In this document: positions 42,639 to 50,658 of the stretch, piece after piece
How the letters are laid out: each line of letters starts with the position of its first letter
Position numbering within the stretch: position 1 is the stretch's first letter
NCBI GenBank assembly: GCA_030690165.1
Contig: JAUYHF010000042.1
Location: 1-64,000 of the forward strand
Origin: Deltaproteobacteria bacterium
Lineage (GTDB): Bacteria; Desulfobacterota; GWC2-55-46; UBA9637
Direction: 5' to 3'
DNA length: 64,000 nt
The notes under the pieces: generated by a model
Seen by the model: only the letters and a program-made list of their open reading frames with translations
Database searches by the model: none
Told to the model about the DNA's origin: nothing
Program-made: the position numbers and the translations under genes

Positions 42639-45600
42639 ATGAATCTATCCTCTCTCCTCTCCCAAGACCATATCTTCATAGACTTCACAGCAAAAGGCCA
42701 TACAGAGGCCTTGAAAAATATGGTCTGCCTTCTTGGCAAGGTATGCGAGGATGAGGAGTCGCTGAGGACGCTCAAAGACCATGAGAGCATAGACGGCGTG
42801 CTGGCAGGCACAGGCTCCGCAATATTCCACACATTTTCAGAGGCAGCAGAGGACATTAAAATTGTCCTTGCTGTTTCTACCTCCGGGATCCCCCATCCAA
42901 CAAGAAAAAAAGAAAAGATTAATATGCTCTGGCTTGTTGTATCTCCTATAAAAGAAAGCGGCACGCATTTTCAGCTCCTATCCCATCTGGAAGGCCTTCT
43001 TTTAAATAATATCTTCCGCAAGGAAGTCCTTGCTGCAAAAACCAAAGATGCTGTCATAAGCATAGTGAAAAGAGAAGAAGGGTCGGGCAGGGACGCATAC
43101 ATCCCTTTAACAAGGGAAGAGATTTTATCCGAGCTTAATACGCTGGAAACAGGGCTTGCGGACAGAGAGGCCCTTCACAGGCTTGCAGTTGTTGGCCCTA
43201 ATATACTTAAAAGGGTTGCAAGAAAGCATCTTCTCTATGATTTTTTGCAAAATCTGACAAACCTCTTTGCAATACTTCTGTGGCTTGGCGGCGCATTGTC
43301 ATTTGTTGCGGGCATGCCTGAACTCGGCTGGGCCATTTTCCTTGTCATTATGATAAATGCGTCATTCAGCTTCTGGCAGGAGTATAAGGCAGAGAGGGCC
43401 GTGGAGGCGCTGCAAAAACTTCTTCCCCAAAAGGTAAAGGTTATAAGGGAAGGAAAAGAAAGAGAGATTTCAAGCAGCTGGCTTGTGCCAGGAGATATTA
43501 TTCTTCTGAACGAGGGCGATAATATACCTGCCGACGGAAGGCTTATACAGGCTGACGATATGCGGGTTGACAACAGCCCGTTAACAGGAGAGTCAAGGCC
43601 GGTATATAAAGTGGCAGAGTCTCTGGAAAACGGAAAGAATTTTATCTGGACAGAGATGCCTAATCTTATATTTGCAGGTACTAGCGTCCTTTCAGGCATT
43701 GGCAAGGCAGTTGTTACAGCAACAGGCATGGATACAGAGATTGGCAAGGTTGCCTATCTTACCCAGGCTATAAAGGCTGAAATGAGCCCGTTGCAAAAAG
43801 AGATGATAAGACTAACTAGGGTGGTCACATGGATTGCAATAAGCCTCGGTGTGTTGTTTTTCCTGCTCGGTTTTAAGATAGCAGGGCTTACATATCTGGA
43901 GAGTTTTATATTCGCCATAGGCATCATTGTTGCAAATGTGCCGGAGGGTCTGCTTCCTACAGTGAGCCTCTCCCTTGCAATGGGTGTCCAGAGGATGGCG
44001 GGGAAAAATGCCATTGTGAAAAAACTTTCTGCTGTGGAAACACTCGGCTCGGTAAATGTTATATGCACTGACAAGACAGGCACTCTTACCACGAACGAGA
44101 TGTGTGTAAAAAGGCTTTGGGTTAATGGAAAAGATGTTGAGGTTACAGGAAGAGGGTATGAGCCGCAAGGAGATTTTGTGCTAAGCGGTAATGTTCTTTC
44201 CCGTGAGGAACTGAAAAAGGATGGTGTAGAGGAACTTCTGAAGGCAGCGAGCCTTTGCAATAATACACATCTTATTGTCCCTTTACAAAAGGGCGCAAGC
44301 GGGGGTTGGTCAATTTCAGGCGACCCAACAGAGGGCGCATTGATTGTTGCTGCTGAAAAGGCAGGCCTTAAAATGGATGAACTGAAAGAGAAGAACCCAA
44401 GAATCGCCCACCTTTCCTTTGAAAGAATAAGGAAGAGGATGACGACGATACATGAAGACAGGGGTCAGGGGTCAGGGGTCGGGGGTCAGAAGGTCGTGGC
44501 ATATATAAAGGGTGCGCCGACTGAGGTTTTAAATCTCTGCGTTAATATAAAGGAAGGCGGGGATGTTGTCAGGCTTACAAAAGAAAAAAGGGATGAAATT
44601 TTAAGGCAGAATGACTTGATGGCAGGGGATGGTTTAAGGGTTCTGGCTGCTGCATATAGAGAAATTACCGAAGGCATAAAATACACAGTTGAAGAGGTGG
44701 AGAAGGATTTAACATTCCTCGGCCTTATTGCTATGTTTGATCCGCCGAGGCCGGAGGTTAAAAAGGCAATCGGAGAATGTCATACTGCCGGTATCAGGGT
44801 AATAGTAATGACAGGCGACTACGGTTTGACTGCCCATGCAATTGCAAAAGAGATAGGCATAGGCGGAGACGATACAAAGGTTATAACGGGTCTTGAGCTT
44901 TCAAGACTTTCCCACAGGGAATTAAGGGATGTCCTGAAACAGGGCGAGGTTATATTTGCCAGAGTCCAGCCAAAGGACAAACTCAGGGTTGTTGCCGCGC
45001 TTCAGGAGTTCGGAGAGATTGTGGCAGTTACAGGCGATGGCGTGAATGATGCGCCGGCATTAAAAAAGGCGGACATCGGCATTGCAATGGGGATGCGGGG
45101 AAGCGATGTGGCAAAAGAGGCGGCAGAGATAGTCCTTGCAGATGACAACTTTGCAACCATTGTAGAGGCAATAAGAGAAGGCAGGGCAGTATATTCAAAT
45201 ATAAAAAAGTTTGTGACATATATCTTTGCCAGCAATATACCTGAGATTATTCCATTTATTGCCTTTGCTATTTTTAAGATTCCGCTTCCTTTAACCGTAA
45301 TACAGATATTAGCTGTGGATTTGGGCACAGATGTTGTCCCTGCCCTCGGTCTCGGTATAGAGCCTCCCGAAGAAGGGATAATGAACCAGCCGCCGAGACC
45401 AAAGACAAAAAGGCTTCTTGATTTTTCTCTGCTTGCGAGGGCGTATCTTTTTCTCGGCCCAATAGAGGCGGTTTTATGCATGGCTGGATTCTTCTTTGTT
45501 TACTGGTCAAGCGGATGGCGGCCCGGAATGGAGATGCCTTCAAGTGGCATTATCTACACAACAGCCACAACCATGACACTTGCAGGCATTGTTGCATCTC

Positions 45601-45857
45601 AAATTGGAAATGTGTTTGCGTGCCGGACTGAAAAAGAGTCGATGTTCAGCGTAGGTTTTTTTAAGAATAAACTTGTCCTCTTTGGTATTTTGACCGAGAT
45701 ATCGCTTATCCTCTTTCTTACATATACGCCATTTATGCAAAACATCTTCGGCCTTGCGCCGTTGGGATGGAGGGAATGGGGATTTTTACTAGTTTTTCCG
45801 GTGATTGTGCTATTGATGGAGGAGGGAAGAAAGTGGGTGGTAAGAACCTTGTTTTGA
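42639..45857 (+). CDS. PTS EIIA-like domain fused to a P2-type cation ATPase
   Basis: 1072 residues. Residues 1-150 are an EIIA (fructose/nitrogen-type) domain: candidate phospho-His H64 in G-S-A-I-F-H, then I-N-M-L-W-L-V-V-S-P and H-F-Q-L-L-S-H-L. From about 165 it is a P-type ATPase with L-T-G-E-S, D478-K-T-G-T-L-T, K-G-A-P-T and T-G-D-G-V-N-D-A-P. Membrane motifs V-P-E-G-L (E436), S865-N-I-P-E869 and D894-L-G-T-D898 match those lining the cation sites of Na,K-ATPase rather than SERCA, so Na+, K+ or a similar cation is likely. A small repeat-encoded insert lies in the nucleotide domain. A fusion with EIIA suggests control by PTS phosphorylation. Confidence 0.85.
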   Translation: MNLSSLLSQDHIFIDFTAKGHTEALKNMVCLLGKVCEDEESLRTLKDHESIDGVLAGTGSAIFHTFSEAAEDIKIVLAVSTSGIPHPTRKKEKINMLWLVVSPIKESGTHFQLLSHLEGLLLNNIFRKEVLAAKTKDAVISIVKREEGSGRDAYIPLTREEILSELNTLETGLADREALHRLAVVGPNILKRVARKHLLYDFLQNLTNLFAILLWLGGALSFVAGMPELGWAIFLVIMINASFSFWQEYKAERAVEALQKLLPQKVKVIREGKEREISSSWLVPGDIILLNEGDNIPADGRLIQADDMRVDNSPLTGESRPVYKVAESLENGKNFIWTEMPNLIFAGTSVLSGIGKAVVTATGMDTEIGKVAYLTQAIKAEMSPLQKEMIRLTRVVTWIAISLGVLFFLLGFKIAGLTYLESFIFAIGIIVANVPEGLLPTVSLSLAMGVQRMAGKNAIVKKLSAVETLGSVNVICTDKTGTLTTNEMCVKRLWVNGKDVEVTGRGYEPQGDFVLSGNVLSREELKKDGVEELLKAASLCNNTHLIVPLQKGASGGWSISGDPTEGALIVAAEKAGLKMDELKEKNPRIAHLSFERIRKRMTTIHEDRGQGSGVGGQKVVAYIKGAPTEVLNLCVNIKEGGDVVRLTKEKRDEILRQNDLMAGDGLRVLAAAYREITEGIKYTVEEVEKDLTFLGLIAMFDPPRPEVKKAIGECHTAGIRVIVMTGDYGLTAHAIAKEIGIGGDDTKVITGLELSRLSHRELRDVLKQGEVIFARVQPKDKLRVVAALQEFGEIVAVTGDGVNDAPALKKADIGIAMGMRGSDVAKEAAEIVLADDNFATIVEAIREGRAVYSNIKKFVTYIFASNIPEIIPFIAFAIFKIPLPLTVIQILAVDLGTDVVPALGLGIEPPEEGIMNQPPRPKTKRLLDFSLLARAYLFLGPIEAVLCMAGFFFVYWSSGWRPGMEMPSSGIIYTTATTMTLAGIVASQIGNVFACRTEKESMFSVGFFKNKLVLFGILTEISLILFLTYTPFMQNIFGLAPLGWREWGFLLVFPVIVLLMEEGRKWVVRTLF
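44460..44489 (+). repeat. GGGGTCA heptad repeat inside the P-type ATPase gene
   Basis: Three GGGGTCA-type units and one variant GGGGGTC encode R-G-Q-G-S-G-V-G-G-Q in a surface loop just before V-A-Y-I-K-G-A-P. The sequence shares a 23-base core with the metH insert at 30612-30646. The reading frame is preserved. Confidence 0.85.
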
Positions 45858-45895
45858 TATAATTTTTCTTTCATATTTATTTTTCATTTTATTAC

Positions 45896-45923
45896 TTGAC
45901 AAGTTTTACAATTATGATATTAT
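45896..45923 (+). promoter_or_regulatory. Promoter for the MerR-kamA pair
   Basis: TTGACA (45896-45901), 16 bases, TATTAT (45918-45923). The start of transcription would be around 45930, giving a leader of about 75 bases before the ATG at 46006. Confidence 0.6.
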
Positions 45924-46005
45924 CTATTCAGTTTAAGGATAAATTTAAACTTGATGATGCTTAAAAAACAGCTATTTGAGCATATACAAAATAAAGGGGG
46001 TATAT

Positions 46006-46299
46006 ATGGGTATGAAAACCCCGGCACTCTTAAAGATGATAGATATACCCCGGCAAAAGCTGTATTATCTGGAGCAGAAGGGATATATAAACCCGCACAA
46101 GATTATAATTGGAGAGAAAAATTTCCGCGAATATAGTGAAGAGGATATAAAAAAGATAGAGTGTATATGGAAATATCTCAAGAAGGGTTTTAAATACAGG
46201 GTAGCGCATGAGAAGGCTCATGAGGAATTGAGTAATCCGCAAATGGCTCTTATTAAAAATCTCCCGCCAAGGGATGAAACAAAAAAGGAGGAAAAATAA
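46006..46299 (+). CDS. MerR-family transcriptional regulator
   Basis: 97 residues. A winged-helix MerR DNA-binding domain: K-T-P-A-L-L-K-M-I-D-I-P-R-Q-K-L-Y-Y-L-E-Q-K-G-Y, then R-E-Y-S-E-E-D-I-K-K-I. The C-terminus is short and has no obvious effector-binding Cys cluster, so it may sense by dimerisation only. GGGGG precedes the ATG at 46006. The stop overlaps the kamA start (TAATG), so it is probably the local regulator of kamA. Confidence 0.8.
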   Translation: MGMKTPALLKMIDIPRQKLYYLEQKGYINPHKIIIGEKNFREYSEEDIKKIECIWKYLKKGFKYRVAHEKAHEELSNPQMALIKNLPPRDETKKEEK

Positions 46300-47459
46300 T
46301 GGAGCTCTCAATAAGCTCTGAACCCCCAAGCAGCAATCTTGCAAGAAATCTTGTAAATGCATCTGAAGAACCTAACGAGTGGCAGGAATGGGAAGACTGG
46401 AAATGGCAGCTTAAAAACAGAATCACCACATTAGAAGAACTTAAAACACTTATTGCCCTGACCCCTTCTGAAGAAGAGGGCATAAAAAGATCAAAAGGGC
46501 GGTTGGCAATGGCCATCACACCCTATTTTTTTTCTCTGATAGATAAAACCAATCCAAACTGTCCAATCCGCAAACAGGCAATTCCGAGAATTGAAGAATT
46601 CAGCATATCAACCCATGACATGGTAGACCCCTGCGGCGAAGATAATCATTCGCCGGTGCCGGGTCTTGTCCATCGTTATCCTGACAGGGTGCTTCTTTTA
46701 GTTACGGATGCCTGCGCAATGTATTGCCGTTATTGCACAAGGAGGCGCATGGTGGGTGAGGAACTGCCGCCCATATCTATAGAAAGATTTGAAGATACTT
46801 ATAAATATATTAAATCCAAAAGGTCGATCCGCGATGTCCTTATTTCAGGCGGAGATCCATTGATGCTCAAGACAGAACACCTTGAGTATTACATAAAAAA
46901 ACTACGCTCTATCTCGCACATTGATATAATAAGACTCGGCACAAGGGTTCCGGTAACCCTGCCAATGAGGATAGACAAAGAACTGGTTGAGATGTTGAAG
47001 AAATATCACCCAATTTATATTAGCATCCACTTTTCACACCCAAGAGAGATAACCGAGGATGTAAAAGAAGCCTGCGGAATGTTGGCTGACTCAGGCATTC
47101 CCCTTGGAAGCCAGACCGTCCTTTTAAAAGGCATAAATGACAAGCCTTCTGTTATGAAAAGGCTTATGCAGGAGCTTTTGCGAATCAGGGTTCGCCCGTA
47201 TTACATATACCAGTGCGATATGGTTACCGGCACAGGCCATTTCAGGACGCCGGTATCTGTCGGCATAAACATCATAGAAAAACTCAGAGGCCACACATCA
47301 GGCTATGCAGTTCCCACCTTCGTAGTGGACGCCCCGGGCGGCGGCGGTAAGATCCCTGTTGGCCCGACCTATCTCATTTCACAGGCAAAGGATAAGGTTA
47401 CCCTCAGGAATTATCAAGGAAATATATTTGAGTATTTTGAGAATTGTAGCGGCGGGTAG
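46299..47459 (+). CDS. kamA: Lysine 2,3-aminomutase (radical SAM, PLP)
   Basis: 386 residues. The radical SAM cluster is C-A-M-Y-C-R-Y-C (C-x3-C-x2-C) near residue 139. The PLP-binding segment is in the C-terminal part (F-V-V-D-A-P-G-G-G-G-K), as in KamA. I-S-G-G-D-P-L and G-T-R-V-P-V-T also fit. Makes beta-lysine from lysine. Partners for fermentation (kamD/E, kdd) or for acetyl-beta-lysine osmolyte synthesis (ablB) are not adjacent. Slightly short at the C-terminus. An EpmB-like function is less likely at this length. Confidence 0.85.
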   Translation: MELSISSEPPSSNLARNLVNASEEPNEWQEWEDWKWQLKNRITTLEELKTLIALTPSEEEGIKRSKGRLAMAITPYFFSLIDKTNPNCPIRKQAIPRIEEFSISTHDMVDPCGEDNHSPVPGLVHRYPDRVLLLVTDACAMYCRYCTRRRMVGEELPPISIERFEDTYKYIKSKRSIRDVLISGGDPLMLKTEHLEYYIKKLRSISHIDIIRLGTRVPVTLPMRIDKELVEMLKKYHPIYISIHFSHPREITEDVKEACGMLADSGIPLGSQTVLLKGINDKPSVMKRLMQELLRIRVRPYYIYQCDMVTGTGHFRTPVSVGINIIEKLRGHTSGYAVPTFVVDAPGGGGKIPVGPTYLISQAKDKVTLRNYQGNIFEYFENCSGG

Positions 47460-47730
47460 AGAGAAAATATGGGAAGTCCCGCAAGTTTCAGCAAGTCCGC
47501 AAGCCAATTAGCTCAGCCTGCGACTCCTTATCATAATCATTCCTGTCAATAGTAATCCTGCCACATTTCTCATCTTGCCAACCTCATCTTGCCAACCTTG
47601 ACAATGCCAGGTATGGTGCATAAATTATAAACAGGTTACTTGCTGTCTAATGGGGTAAAGAGCCAAACTTTTTAACTGGACTTTATAACTGGATTTATAG
47701 TAAAAATCAAATCAGAACAAGGAGGATTAT
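47460..47730 (+). promoter_or_regulatory. dnaK upstream region with short direct repeats and a promoter
   Basis: 271 bp without a gene. Repeated GCAAGT units sit at 47480-47510. Two direct copies of CTCATCTTGCCAAC lie at about 47569-47596. TTGACA (47598-47603), 17 bases, TAAATT (47621-47626) is a candidate promoter, leaving a leader of about 100 bases that contains two AACTGGA copies. No CIRCE element (TTAGCACTC-N9-GAGTGCTAA) is visible, so HrcA control is not supported. Confidence 0.5.
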
Positions 47731-49656
47731 ATGGGAAAGATTATCGGCATTGACCTTGGCACGACAAATTCTGTTGTTGCGGTTATGGAAGGGGGAGAGC
47801 CAAAGGTTATAGTAAATGAGGAAGGGAGCAGGATCACACCGTCTGTTGTTGCCTTTACAAGAGATGGCGAGGTTCTGGTAGGGCAGGTGGCAAAAAGGCA
47901 GGCTGTTACAAATCCTGAAAATACCATCTTTTCTATAAAGAGGTTTATGGGAAGGAATTATGACGAAGTAAACGAAGAGATGAAGATGGTTCCTTACAAG
48001 GTTATTAAGGATGAATACGGCAGGGCTGTTGTTGATGTTTCCAATATGAAAAAGAGATACACCCCTCCGGAGATTTCTGCGTTTATATTGCAGAAGCTTA
48101 AAAAGGCTGCCGAGGCATACCTTGGCGAGCCTGTTACAGAGGCTGTTATAACTGTGCCCGCATATTTTAATGACTCTCAGCGTCAGGCAACAAAGGATGC
48201 GGGAAAGATAGCAGGACTTGATGTAAAGAGGATTATAAACGAGCCGACAGCGTCTTCGCTTGCTTATGGATTGGATAAAAAGAAGGATGAGACTATTGCT
48301 GTTTATGACTTTGGCGGCGGCACATTTGATATATCCATGCTTGATGTCGGCGAAGGGGTGTTTGAGGTCAGGGCAACAAACGGGGATACGCATCTTGGCG
48401 GCGACAATTTTGATCAGAAGGTTATAGACTGGCTTATTGCGGAGTTTAAAAAGGATCAGGGCATAGACCTTTCAAAGGACAGGATGGCCATTCAGCGGTT
48501 AAAAGAGGCTGCTGAAAAGGCAAAGATAGAGCTTTCATCAACAATGGAGACAGAGATGAATCTTCCATTTATAACAGCAGACGCAACAGGGCCAAAGCAT
48601 CTTGTCATGAGGCTTTCCAGGACAAAGCTTGAACAGCTTACAGAAGACCTTGTAGAGAGAAGCCACAGGCCATGCGAACAGGCATTAAAGGACTCTGGAC
48701 TTAAACCTGCTGATATAGACGAGGTTGTTCTTGTGGGCGGCATGATAAGGATGCCGAAGATCCATCAGTTTGTTAAGGAGTTCTTCGGCAAAGAGCCGCA
48801 TAAGGGCGTGAACCCTGATGAGGTCGTTGCAATTGGAGCAGCCATACAGGCAGGCGTTCTTGCAGGCGATGTTAAAGATGTTGTGCTTCTGGATGTTACG
48901 CCATTATCCCTCGGCATTGAAACCCTCGGCGGCGTGCTGACTAAGCTCATAAACCGCAATACAACCATACCTACAAAGAAGAAAGAGACATTTACAACAG
49001 CGGCAGACAGCCAGACGCAGGTGGAGATACATGTGCTTCAGGGTGAAAGGGAAATGGCAAGGGACAACAGGACATTAGGCCGCTTCCATCTTGTGGGTAT
49101 CCCTTCTGCGCCGAGGGGCATCCCTCAGGTAGAGGTTACATTTGATATTGATGCAAACGGCATATTGAATGTGTCCGCAAAGGACATGGCAACAGCAAAG
49201 GAACAAAGGATTACCATTACAGCCTCCAGCGGCCTTGCAAAAGAGGAAGTGGAAAAGATGGTTAAGGATGCAGAGGTCCATGCAGAGGATGATAGAAAAC
49301 GGAAAGAGGTTATTGAACTCAGAAATCAGCTTGACTCTATTATCTATTCAACAGAAAAAACCCTGAATGAGCACAAGGCTAAGATCCCTGCGGCAGATGT
49401 GCAGAATATTGAAAATGCCGTAGCAGAAGGCAAGAAGGCCCTTGAAAAAGAGGATGTTAACGATATGAAGATGGCGCTTGATAATATAAACAAGGTGTCT
49501 CACAAAATGGCAGAGGTTATGTATAAGGCGGCAAGCCAGTCTGCTGCTGCGGGTCAGCCGGACGCAGCAGGGGCCGGCGCGAAAAAAGAAGGAGATGTAG
49601 TAGAAGCAGAATTTGTTGATGAAGAGAATAAAAGAGAGGATAGACCGAAAGGATAG
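47731..49656 (+). CDS. dnaK: Molecular chaperone DnaK (Hsp70)
   Basis: 641 residues. Starts [17 protein letters not shown]; the ATPase has [11 protein letters not shown] and [11 protein letters not shown]. The substrate domain and lid follow, with an A/G-rich then acidic tail ([10 protein letters not shown]) as usual. Promotes folding with a J-protein and GrpE; the J-protein follows at 49743 and grpE is not here. AAGGAGG precedes the ATG. Confidence 0.97.
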   Translation: MGKIIGIDLGTTNSVVAVMEGGEPKVIVNEEGSRITPSVVAFTRDGEVLVGQVAKRQAVTNPENTIFSIKRFMGRNYDEVNEEMKMVPYKVIKDEYGRAVVDVSNMKKRYTPPEISAFILQKLKKAAEAYLGEPVTEAVITVPAYFNDSQRQATKDAGKIAGLDVKRIINEPTASSLAYGLDKKKDETIAVYDFGGGTFDISMLDVGEGVFEVRATNGDTHLGGDNFDQKVIDWLIAEFKKDQGIDLSKDRMAIQRLKEAAEKAKIELSSTMETEMNLPFITADATGPKHLVMRLSRTKLEQLTEDLVERSHRPCEQALKDSGLKPADIDEVVLVGGMIRMPKIHQFVKEFFGKEPHKGVNPDEVVAIGAAIQAGVLAGDVKDVVLLDVTPLSLGIETLGGVLTKLINRNTTIPTKKKETFTTAADSQTQVEIHVLQGEREMARDNRTLGRFHLVGIPSAPRGIPQVEVTFDIDANGILNVSAKDMATAKEQRITITASSGLAKEEVEKMVKDAEVHAEDDRKRKEVIELRNQLDSIIYSTEKTLNEHKAKIPAADVQNIENAVAEGKKALEKEDVNDMKMALDNINKVSHKMAEVMYKAASQSAAAGQPDAAGAGAKKEGDVVEAEFVDEENKREDRPKG

Positions 49657-49740
49657 AGTCAGAGAGTCATAGGGTCAAAGAGTCATAGCAAAAGCCTCAT
49701 GGTTTTTACTTTGACACGCTGACTCTTTGCCGCTGTATTT
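49657..49740. repeat. GAGTCA/GGTCAAA short-period palindrome after dnaK
   Basis: Left arm repeats GAGTCA, GGGTCAAAGAGTCA (about 49657-49685); right arm is TTTGACACGCTGACTCTTTG (49710-49729), complementary in type. The unit matches the repeat in metH at 31481-31523. A TTGACA in the right arm could act as a promoter for the next gene, which has no clear ribosome site. Confidence 0.75.
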
Positions 49741-49742
49741 AT

Positions 49743-50654
49743 ATGGCCAAAAAAGACTACTACGAAATACTCGGGATTTCACGAGATGTAATAGAGGAGG
49801 ATATAAAAAAGGCATACCGGGAGCTTGCCAAGAAATATCACCCGGACCTTCATCCTGGTGATAAGGCTATGGAGGCAAGGTTCAAGGAGATAAATGAGGC
49901 GTATGAGATTTTAAAAGACCCGAAAAAGCGGGAGCAGTATGACAGATTTGGCAACGCTGCATTTGAACCTGGATTTCAGGGCACAAGAACCTACACCTAT
50001 CCTTGGGGATCCGGGGGCAAAACAGTTAATGTTGAGGATTTTGGTTTTGATATTGGAGGGCTGGAAGATACATTTGGCGATATATTTGGCAGAAGGACGA
50101 GGGCTCAAAGGGGGCCATTAAGGGGCGAAGATGTTGAATATGTATTAGAAGTAGGTTTTGAACAGGCAATACATGGCACAGAAGTAAGAATGACAATAAA
50201 TGGTGAAAAATTAACGGTAAAAATACCTGCTGGAGTTAAAGACGGCTCAAGGATTAAAGTGGCCGGTAAGGGCAGGCCGGGAATGATGGGCGGACATGCT
50301 GGAGATTTATATATTGTAACAAAGATAAAACCCCATCTTTATTTCAGGAGAGAAAATGACGATATATATATTGATGTTCCGATAACCATAACAGAGGCAT
50401 CCCTGGGCGCTAAAGTGAATATACCCACGATAGACGGAAAAACACTGCTTATAATCCCTCCTGGCACACAAAGCGGGCAAAAGTTGAGATTAACTGGCAA
50501 AGGAGTTCCGCATATAAAAGGTATAGGCAGAGGTGATCAATATGTTATAATAAGAATAACGGCCCCTAAGGGATTGGATGAAAAATCAAAAGGGCTGTTG
50601 CAGGAGTTTCAGAAATTGAATCCCTATGACCCGCGAAGGGACATGGGCTGGTGA
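49743..50654 (+). CDS. cbpA: J-domain co-chaperone without zinc fingers (CbpA/DnaJ-like)
   Basis: 303 residues. J domain with Y-R-E-L-A-K-K-Y-H-P-D (HPD). A Gly/Phe-poor linker is followed by the two C-terminal beta domains (G-T-E-V-R, I-P-A-G-V-K-D-G-S-R-I, and G-T-Q-S-G-Q-K-L-R). The four C-x-x-C-x-G-x-G zinc motifs of DnaJ are missing, so it is a CbpA-type protein. It delivers substrate to the DnaK encoded just upstream. The Clp ATPase starts five bases after the stop. Confidence 0.85.
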   Translation: MAKKDYYEILGISRDVIEEDIKKAYRELAKKYHPDLHPGDKAMEARFKEINEAYEILKDPKKREQYDRFGNAAFEPGFQGTRTYTYPWGSGGKTVNVEDFGFDIGGLEDTFGDIFGRRTRAQRGPLRGEDVEYVLEVGFEQAIHGTEVRMTINGEKLTVKIPAGVKDGSRIKVAGKGRPGMMGGHAGDLYIVTKIKPHLYFRRENDDIYIDVPITITEASLGAKVNIPTIDGKTLLIIPPGTQSGQKLRLTGKGVPHIKGIGRGDQYVIIRITAPKGLDEKSKGLLQEFQKLNPYDPRRDMGW

Positions 50655-50658
50655 TGTC

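Noticed and set aside
47460-47730. CIRCE/HrcA control of dnaK
   Set aside because: The inverted repeat TTAGCACTC-N9-GAGTGCTAA is not found in the leader.
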